Part shown: positions 7,195 through 11,372 of the stretch, one piece after another
Layout of the letters: the number at the start of each line of letters is the position of its first letter
How positions within the stretch are numbered: position 1 is the first letter of the stretch
Assembly: GCA_030536675.1 (NCBI GenBank)
Contig: JAUNPM010000028.1
Location: 1-11,372, forward strand
Source of the DNA: Clostridia bacterium
GTDB taxonomy: Bacteria > Bacillota > Clostridia > Lachnospirales > CAG-274
Direction of reading: 5' to 3'
Length of the DNA stretch: 11,372 nucleotides
Notes under the pieces: generated by a model
Database searches by the model: none
The model's input: the letters and a program-made list of their open reading frames with translations, nothing else
What the model was told of the DNA's origin: nothing
Translations under genes and position numbers: made by a program

Positions 7195-7207
7195 ACGGAG
7201 ATTTGAT

Positions 7208-7654
7208 ATGAAAATAAAAAGGCAGTCCAAAATTTTGGAAATCATAAGTGAAAATGAAATTTGTACTCAAGAAGCATTGGCTGAAAAGCTGAATGAGGAA
7301 GGCTATATTGTTACTCAAGCCACGGTTTCAAGAGATATAAAAGAGCTTAAATTGATAAAGCTCACAACAAAATCGGGAAAACAAAAATATGCGGCTGTTA
7401 CGGAAGAGGAAGGCGCAGGGGAAAGGTTCAGACGTGTTTTTAAAGACGGAGTAACCTCCATTGATTTTGCACGGAACATAATTGTTATTAAAACTCTTAC
7501 GGGTATGGCAATGGCTGTTGCGGCAGGACTTGATTCAATGGAAAATAATGAAATTATTGGAACTATTGCAGGAGATGACACTATTTTTTGTGTTGTTAAA
7601 AATGAGGAAAAAGCAGTTAAACTTATTGAAAAACTAAAGGCGGCATTAATTTAG
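7208..7654 (+). CDS. argR: Arginine repressor ArgR/AhrC
   Basis: Arginine-responsive transcription regulator, a hexamer that binds ARG boxes to repress arginine synthesis and, in Bacillus (AhrC), activate catabolism. The 148 residues have an N-terminal winged helix (1-70) with the recognition segment TQATVSRDIKELKLIKL (36-52), and a C-terminal oligomerisation and arginine-binding domain containing IIGTIAGDDTIFCVV (115-129), where the GDDT aspartates belong to the arginine site. Length matches the family. ATG 7208 has CGGAG (7196-7200) seven nt upstream. It is 20 nt before recN, the conserved argR-recN pairing of Firmicutes. I saw no convincing ARG box in this window, so its targets are probably elsewhere. 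Confidence 0.95.
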   Translation: MKIKRQSKILEIISENEICTQEALAEKLNEEGYIVTQATVSRDIKELKLIKLTTKSGKQKYAAVTEEEGAGERFRRVFKDGVTSIDFARNIIVIKTLTGMAMAVAAGLDSMENNEIIGTIAGDDTIFCVVKNEEKAVKLIEKLKAALI

Positions 7655-7674
7655 CTTTTTAGCGTGAGGTAGAT

Positions 7675-9360
7675 ATGATTGAAAAACTTTATGTAAGCAA
7701 TTTTGCATTAATTGATGAGCTTGAAGTGGATTTCGGTCCGGGATTAAATGTTTTAAGCGGTGAAACAGGTGCAGGTAAATCCATTATAATAGGTTCTCTT
7801 AATTTTGTGCTTGGAGGAAAGGCTGACAAGGATATTATTAAAAGCGGCTGTGATATGACAGAGGCATCTGTTCTTGTATACATTGAAAACGAAGAGGTAA
7901 AAAAAGAGCTTGAAGGCTGCGACGTACATATTGATGATGACAATTATATTCTTATTAAGAGAACTTTTAACAGAAACGGAAAATCAAGCTGCAAAATAAA
8001 CGGTAAAACGGCTACGGTTTCAATGGTAAAGGAAATTTCTTCTTTTATTGTGGATATACACGGTCAGCACGATCATCAGTCCCTTTTAAATCCCAAAAGT
8101 CATATTGTTATGCTTGACAGGCTTTGCGGTGATGAACTGTATAAGGAGCTTGAAAAGCTGAAGTCATTATACGGTGAATACAAAATTATTTCAAAAAAGC
8201 TCAAAGAGATTGATATGAATGACAAGGATATTCAGGATAAAGTGGAGCTGTATAAATATCAGGCAGATGAAATAGAAGCAGCGGGGCTTAAAAAAGGCGA
8301 GGATGCCGAGCTTTCAGAAAGAAGAAATATACTTATAAACAGCGTAAGACTACAGGAGAATATAAGCGAGTGTCTGGACTCTCTTTACAGAGGTGAAGGC
8401 TCTGCCATTGAAAATATCGGAAATGCTATTTATAATCTTGAAAGTATTTCAAATATTGATGAGGAGCAGAAAAAGCTCCTTGAATCACTTAATGACGCAT
8501 ATTCTATTATAGAGGACGTTGTTAAGTCAGTAAGAGCTTATGAGGATAGTATGAACAATGATCCAGAGGAGCTTAACGAAGTGGAGGAAAGGCTCCAGAC
8601 CATATACGATTTAAAAAATAAATACGGCGGTTCCGTTGAAAAAGTACTGGAGCATTTGGACAAGGTAAATGAAAAGCTGAATATAATTGAAAACAGCGAG
8701 GCTCTTGCAAAAGAATACAGCGAAAAGAAAAAGGAAACGGAAGGAAAAATAAGAAAGGTTTGTGCAAAAATTTCCGAAATAAGAAGGAATACAGCTCATA
8801 TGGCTGAAAATAAAATTGTAAATATACTTAAAGATTTAAGTATGGAAAACGCTGTTTTCAGCATACAAATAAAGGATAAAGAAGGCTTTGACGAAAACGG
8901 CATCGATAGTGTGGAATTTCTTATTTCGGCAAACAAAGGAGAAAAACTTAAACCTTTAAGTAAGATTGCATCGGGAGGAGAAATGAGCAGGGTCATGCTT
9001 GCGCTTAAAAATATTCTTGCCGATGTTGACAACATAGATACATTTGTTTTTGATGAAATAGATACAGGTATAAGCGGAAGAACAGCCCAGAAGGTTGCCG
9101 AAAAAATGATAGGAGTTTCTAAAAATCATCAAATACTTTGTATCACACATCTGCCTCAGATCGCTGCTATGGCTGACAGCAACTATTTAATTGAAAAAAG
9201 CAGCAATAACGGTTCAACTAAAACAAATATTGTTGAATTGTCAGAGGAAAAGGTGTATAATGAAATAGCAAGGCTTATAGGAGGCGCACAAATAACAAAG
9301 GCGACTCTTGAGGCGGCAAAGGAAATGAAAATAATGGCTGATAAGCTGAAGGAGAATTAA
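7675..9360 (+). CDS. recN: DNA repair protein RecN
   Basis: SMC-like ATPase that gathers and holds DNA ends at double-strand breaks early in recombinational repair. The 561-residue protein has the Walker A motif GETGAGKS (29-36) in an N-terminal head segment beginning MIEKLYVSNFALIDELEVDF. IHGQHDHQSLL lies at the end of the first head segment. A long charged coiled-coil arm runs from about 150 to 375. The C-terminal head segment has the ABC signature SGGEMSR (433-439), Walker B with TFVFDEIDTGIS (456-467) and CITHLPQIAAMAD (489-501). Length and order of motifs are complete. ATG 7675 has GAGGT (7666-7670) close upstream. The stop TAA 9358-9360 is only two nt before the lipoprotein ATG. Confidence 0.97.
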   Translation: MIEKLYVSNFALIDELEVDFGPGLNVLSGETGAGKSIIIGSLNFVLGGKADKDIIKSGCDMTEASVLVYIENEEVKKELEGCDVHIDDDNYILIKRTFNRNGKSSCKINGKTATVSMVKEISSFIVDIHGQHDHQSLLNPKSHIVMLDRLCGDELYKELEKLKSLYGEYKIISKKLKEIDMNDKDIQDKVELYKYQADEIEAAGLKKGEDAELSERRNILINSVRLQENISECLDSLYRGEGSAIENIGNAIYNLESISNIDEEQKKLLESLNDAYSIIEDVVKSVRAYEDSMNNDPEELNEVEERLQTIYDLKNKYGGSVEKVLEHLDKVNEKLNIIENSEALAKEYSEKKKETEGKIRKVCAKISEIRRNTAHMAENKIVNILKDLSMENAVFSIQIKDKEGFDENGIDSVEFLISANKGEKLKPLSKIASGGEMSRVMLALKNILADVDNIDTFVFDEIDTGISGRTAQKVAEKMIGVSKNHQILCITHLPQIAAMADSNYLIEKSSNNGSTKTNIVELSEEKVYNEIARLIGGAQITKATLEAAKEMKIMADKLKEN

Positions 9361-9362
9361 TA

Positions 9363-10349
9363 ATGAAAAGAAAAATTGCAATTGTTTTGGTAGGTATTAT
9401 GTGTATTTCGGCTTCCGGATGCAGTTTTATGAAAAAGAGTACTGTTGATGTAAATACAGTAAGCGCTGAAGATATATTTACGGAAATATCAGATGATTCC
9501 GCTGTGGAGGCAAGTGAAGTGGCGGAAACTTTCACAAATGCTATGTCTGCTGTGGATTCAGCTGAAAATATTACTATAAATGTTGACAACAGGATTGTAA
9601 TGGGAGATAAAGAGGGTAAGGATTATCAGAGCAGTATAAGCAGATCTGAAATAAAGAAGGCTAAAGACGGAGATAATCAGATCGGAAATGTAGATATTAA
9701 AAATTCTCTTGAATATACGGAAAGTGATGAAACAACAGGTGAAAGCACCGGTAAGGTACAAAAAGAGGAAAACAATATTTCAGGCTATTATTCAGGAGAT
9801 GCTTTATATTTCATTACAAATGAAGGGGAGAAGGTCGTTGAAGAAATGACTTATGATGATTTTCTCTCTGTTGTGAATACCTATGGTTTAAGTCTTTTTG
9901 AGGATTGCATAAGCAAGGCTGCCGCTGTTGAGGATAAGGACGGAAAAACTTATTATATTTCATATGATCCTTCAAAATTTGAAACAACAATGAACACAAA
10001 TATGGAAGCATCAGGTCAAACTATGGCTGACGGTGAGGCTATGAAGGTAAATTATGCAAATATTGCGGCTAAGGTTGACGGTGAAGGCAATCTTATGGGA
10101 TATGCTTTTGCAATAGATGCGGAATATGTAAACGATCAGGGAAGCACGCCTTATAACTACAGTATAACGGCAGATTTTTCTGACTTGGGAAGTACAAAGG
10201 TAAAGGCTGTTAAGAATACAGATGATTATATGACTGCCGAAGAATATACTCAAAAGATGCAAAATGAAGCAAACAGCGGCAGTGAAAGCGAAAGTGCAGA
10301 GGAAAGCAGTGAAGCTGAAACGGCGGCAGAAGAGGAAAGCGGAAATTAA
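9363..10349 (+). CDS. Putative lipoprotein of unknown function, acidic C-terminal tail
   Basis: The 328-residue product starts with a lipoprotein signal peptide: MKRK, a hydrophobic core IAIVLVGIMCIS, and a lipobox-like ASGC with the modified cysteine at residue 20. It is therefore probably anchored to the outer face of the cell membrane. The mature part is acidic, hydrophilic and rich in Ser, Thr, Asp and Glu, with many beta-prone segments such as ISGYYSGDALYFITNEGEKV and YNYSITADFSDLG. The size and pattern recall LolA/LppX-like clostridial lipoproteins (DUF6612 type), but I cannot confirm that. Residues 304-328 form a low-complexity Ser/Glu/Ala tail (SESESAEESSEAETAAEEES). AAGGAG (9349-9354) gives a strong ribosome binding site inside the end of recN, so it is probably cotranscribed with it. 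No terminator is clear downstream. Confidence 0.85.
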   Translation: MKRKIAIVLVGIMCISASGCSFMKKSTVDVNTVSAEDIFTEISDDSAVEASEVAETFTNAMSAVDSAENITINVDNRIVMGDKEGKDYQSSISRSEIKKAKDGDNQIGNVDIKNSLEYTESDETTGESTGKVQKEENNISGYYSGDALYFITNEGEKVVEEMTYDDFLSVVNTYGLSLFEDCISKAAAVEDKDGKTYYISYDPSKFETTMNTNMEASGQTMADGEAMKVNYANIAAKVDGEGNLMGYAFAIDAEYVNDQGSTPYNYSITADFSDLGSTKVKAVKNTDDYMTAEEYTQKMQNEANSGSESESAEESSEAETAAEEESGN

Positions 10350-10395
10350 TTTGTAATATTTACAAAAAAAATATTATTATAAGATGAAAAAAGTC

Positions 10396-10424
10396 TTGAC
10401 AATGTTGCTAAGCTGTGGTAAAAT
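10396..10424 (+). promoter_or_regulatory. Consensus promoter for the tRNA-Lys array
   Basis: The -35 box TTGACA (10396-10401) and the -10 box TAAAAT (10419-10424) are separated by an ideal 17-nt spacer. The first tRNA begins about 35 nt after the -10 box, leaving a short 5' leader for RNase P removal. This matches a strong vegetative sigma-A promoter expected for stable RNA genes. Confidence 0.88.
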
Positions 10425-10458
10425 ATTTCTTGTGTTCGGTAATGGACATAAGAAATAA

Positions 10459-10531
10459 GCGCGATTAGCTCAGTTGGTAGAGCAGCTGACTCTTAATCAG
10501 AAGGTCCGGGGTTCGAGCCCCCGATCGCGCA
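10459..10531 (+). tRNA. tRNA-Lys (anticodon CTT), copy 1
   Basis: A complete 73-nt cloverleaf can be drawn: acceptor GCGCGAT with ATCGCGC, D-arm GCTC/GAGC with loop AGTTGGTA, anticodon loop CTCTTAA giving CTT (reads AAG, lysine), a 5-nt variable loop AGGTC, T-arm CGGGG/CCCCG with loop TTCGAGC, and discriminator A. The 3' CCA is not encoded (CTT follows), so it must be added by a CCA-adding enzyme. The first anticodon-stem pair (27-43) is a G-A mismatch. Confidence 0.97.
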
Positions 10532-10560
10532 CTTTACTTGATTTAAATTTATATATATAA

Positions 10561-10633
10561 GCGCGATTAGCTCAGTTGGTAGAGCAGCTGACTCTTAATC
10601 AGAAGGTCCGGGGTTCGAGCCCCCGATCGCGCA
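10561..10633 (+). tRNA. tRNA-Lys (anticodon CTT), copy 2
   Basis: Identical base for base to copy 1, including the CTT anticodon, the G-A mismatch at the top of the anticodon stem and the lack of an encoded CCA. The 29-nt spacer before it is also identical to the one after it. Confidence 0.97.
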
Positions 10634-10662
10634 CTTTACTTGATTTAAATTTATATATATAA

Positions 10663-10735
10663 GCGCGATTAGCTCAGTTGGTAGAGCAGCTGACTCTTAA
10701 TCAGAAGGTCCGGGGTTCGAGCCCCCGATCGCGCA
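10663..10735 (+). tRNA. tRNA-Lys (anticodon CTT), copy 3
   Basis: Third identical copy, with anticodon CTT. After the discriminator A the sequence leaves the repeat (TTGAAAAGG instead of CTTTACTTG) and a terminator begins 10 nt later, so this is the last gene of the unit. Confidence 0.97.
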
Positions 10736-10744
10736 TTGAAAAGG

Positions 10745-10772
10745 CAGACTGACTTTGGTTGGTCTGTTTTTT
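10745..10772 (+). terminator. Rho-independent terminator of the tRNA-Lys unit
   Basis: The arms CAGACTGAC (10745-10753) and GTTGGTCTG (10758-10766) pair over nine positions, two of them G-U, around a TTTG loop. Six Ts follow directly (10767-10772). It lies 10 nt after the third tRNA. Confidence 0.92.
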
Positions 10773-11147
10773 GATTTGTAGGTTATTTGTTAAATTGTGT
10801 GGTTGGTTGGGAATAAGGGCTTTTACGGTGTGGATTATTATATCTGAGCTGATTTTTACGTGTAATGGAAAATCAATGATATGAAAATGCAGTTATCATA
10901 ATGAATATGAAAAATTTGATTGTGAAAAAAGAGTAATTGTTGATGAACATTTTTGTGAAATATATTGATTTTAACAAGAAAATAACTTATAATGTATTTG
11001 AGCTATCCTTTAAATTTAACGGGTGTGTAGTGTCATTTTCTTGAATTTGAGGTTTGAGAGTAGTGTTATTTAAGTGATAGGTGTAGTATAAAACTTTTTA
11101 ATATTGGTGGTAATTTGGTAAATTAATATGAATTTACAAAAAAGTGC
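10773..11147. other. A/T-rich non-coding region before the rpsB promoter
   Basis: About 375 bp without a gene I can support on either strand. It is A/T-rich with many GTG/TTG words and no open frame with a ribosome binding site. It holds one orphan promoter-like sequence (10965-10993) and a small inverted repeat, GTAAATT 11118-11124 with AATTTAC 11131-11137, just before the rpsB -35 box. The repeat is not followed by a T-run, so it is not a terminator in the + direction. An operator role is possible but unsupported. Confidence 0.6.
10965..10993 (+). promoter_or_regulatory. Orphan promoter-like sequence, possible upstream rpsB promoter
   Basis: TTGATT (10965-10970), a 17-nt spacer and a perfect TATAAT (10988-10993) resemble a vegetative promoter. 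No gene starts nearby. It could be a distal rpsB promoter about 180 bp upstream of the proximal one, drive a small RNA, or be chance in A/T-rich DNA. Confidence 0.4.
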
Positions 11148-11176
11148 TTGCAATGTAACGGAATATATGTTATAAT
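11148..11176 (+). promoter_or_regulatory. rpsB promoter
   Basis: The -35 box TTGCAA (11148-11153), a 17-nt spacer and a perfect -10 box TATAAT (11171-11176) stand about 115 nt before the rpsB ATG. Transcription should begin near 11183, giving a leader of about 108 nt, long for a simple gene and able to fold. Confidence 0.88.
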
Positions 11177-11197
11177 ATCAACTGTTGTGAAAACACA

Positions 11198-11372
<175 letters not shown>

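Larger units (their letters stand above)
10459..10735 (+). repeat. Perfect tandem repeat of tRNA-Lys plus spacer, 102-bp unit
   Basis: tRNA starts at 10459, 10561 and 10663 give an exact 102-bp period, 2.7 copies. The unit is the 73-nt tRNA plus a 29-nt A/T-rich spacer (10532-10560 and 10634-10662). I find no mismatch between the copies. This implies recent tandem duplication or ongoing homogenisation. No promoter or terminator is visible in the spacers, so the three genes should be made as one precursor. Confidence 0.96.

Noticed and set aside
10350..10366. Hairpin TTTGTAA/TTACAAA as terminator of the lipoprotein gene
   Set aside because: The stem is all A/T except one pair, and is followed by A residues rather than T on the + strand, so it does not fit a rho-independent terminator.
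10459..10735. Regular repeats resembling a CRISPR array
   Set aside because: The repeats are 73-nt tRNA genes with full cloverleaf structure and the spacers are identical to each other, the opposite of a CRISPR array.

Overview
The window is a low-G+C bacterial housekeeping region with the look of a Firmicute, most likely Clostridia and possibly a Lachnospiraceae relative. The reasons are the A/T-rich intergenic DNA, AGA/AGG and ATA codon use, strong GGAGG-type ribosome binding sites, and the gene order nusB-xseA-xseB-ispA-(DUF212)-dxs-tlyA-nadK-argR-recN, which is typical of clostridial chromosomes. Every gene I can support lies on the + strand. Species cannot be named from this sequence.

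Layout. Positions 2-373 are the 3' part of nusB, then xseA (455-1651), xseB (start probably TTG 1653, end 1886) and ispA (1886-2761), closely packed. An approximately 446-bp gap (2762-3207) follows. Its core (about 2839-3101) is filled with consecutive strong hairpins and looks like a structured RNA or a palindromic repeat element. A promoter-like TTGACA sits just after it. Next is a second tight run: a DUF212 membrane protein (3208-3648), dxs (GTG 3666-5546), tlyA (5539-6324), nadK (6337-7194), argR (7208-7654), recN (7675-9360) and an unrecognised lipoprotein (9363-10349). A consensus promoter (10396-10424) then drives three identical tandem tRNA-Lys(CTT) genes on an exact 102-bp period, closed by a rho-independent terminator (10745-10772). 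After about 375 bp of A/T-rich non-coding DNA come a near-consensus promoter (11148-11176), a folded leader with a possible pseudoknot, and the first 27 codons of rpsB.

Function. ispA and dxs supply and use the MEP isoprenoid pathway: Dxs makes the first intermediate and IspA makes farnesyl diphosphate. XseA and XseB form exonuclease VII and RecN acts in double-strand-break repair. NusB, TlyA and S2 belong to rRNA and ribosome production. NadK makes NADP, the source of NADPH for biosynthesis including the MEP pathway. ArgR is the arginine regulator commonly encoded beside recN.

The core genes are ordinary. The parts worth a second look are the hairpin cluster between ispA and the DUF212 gene, the rpsB leader, the perfect tRNA-Lys triplication, and the loss of the usual recN-spoIVB-spo0A continuation.
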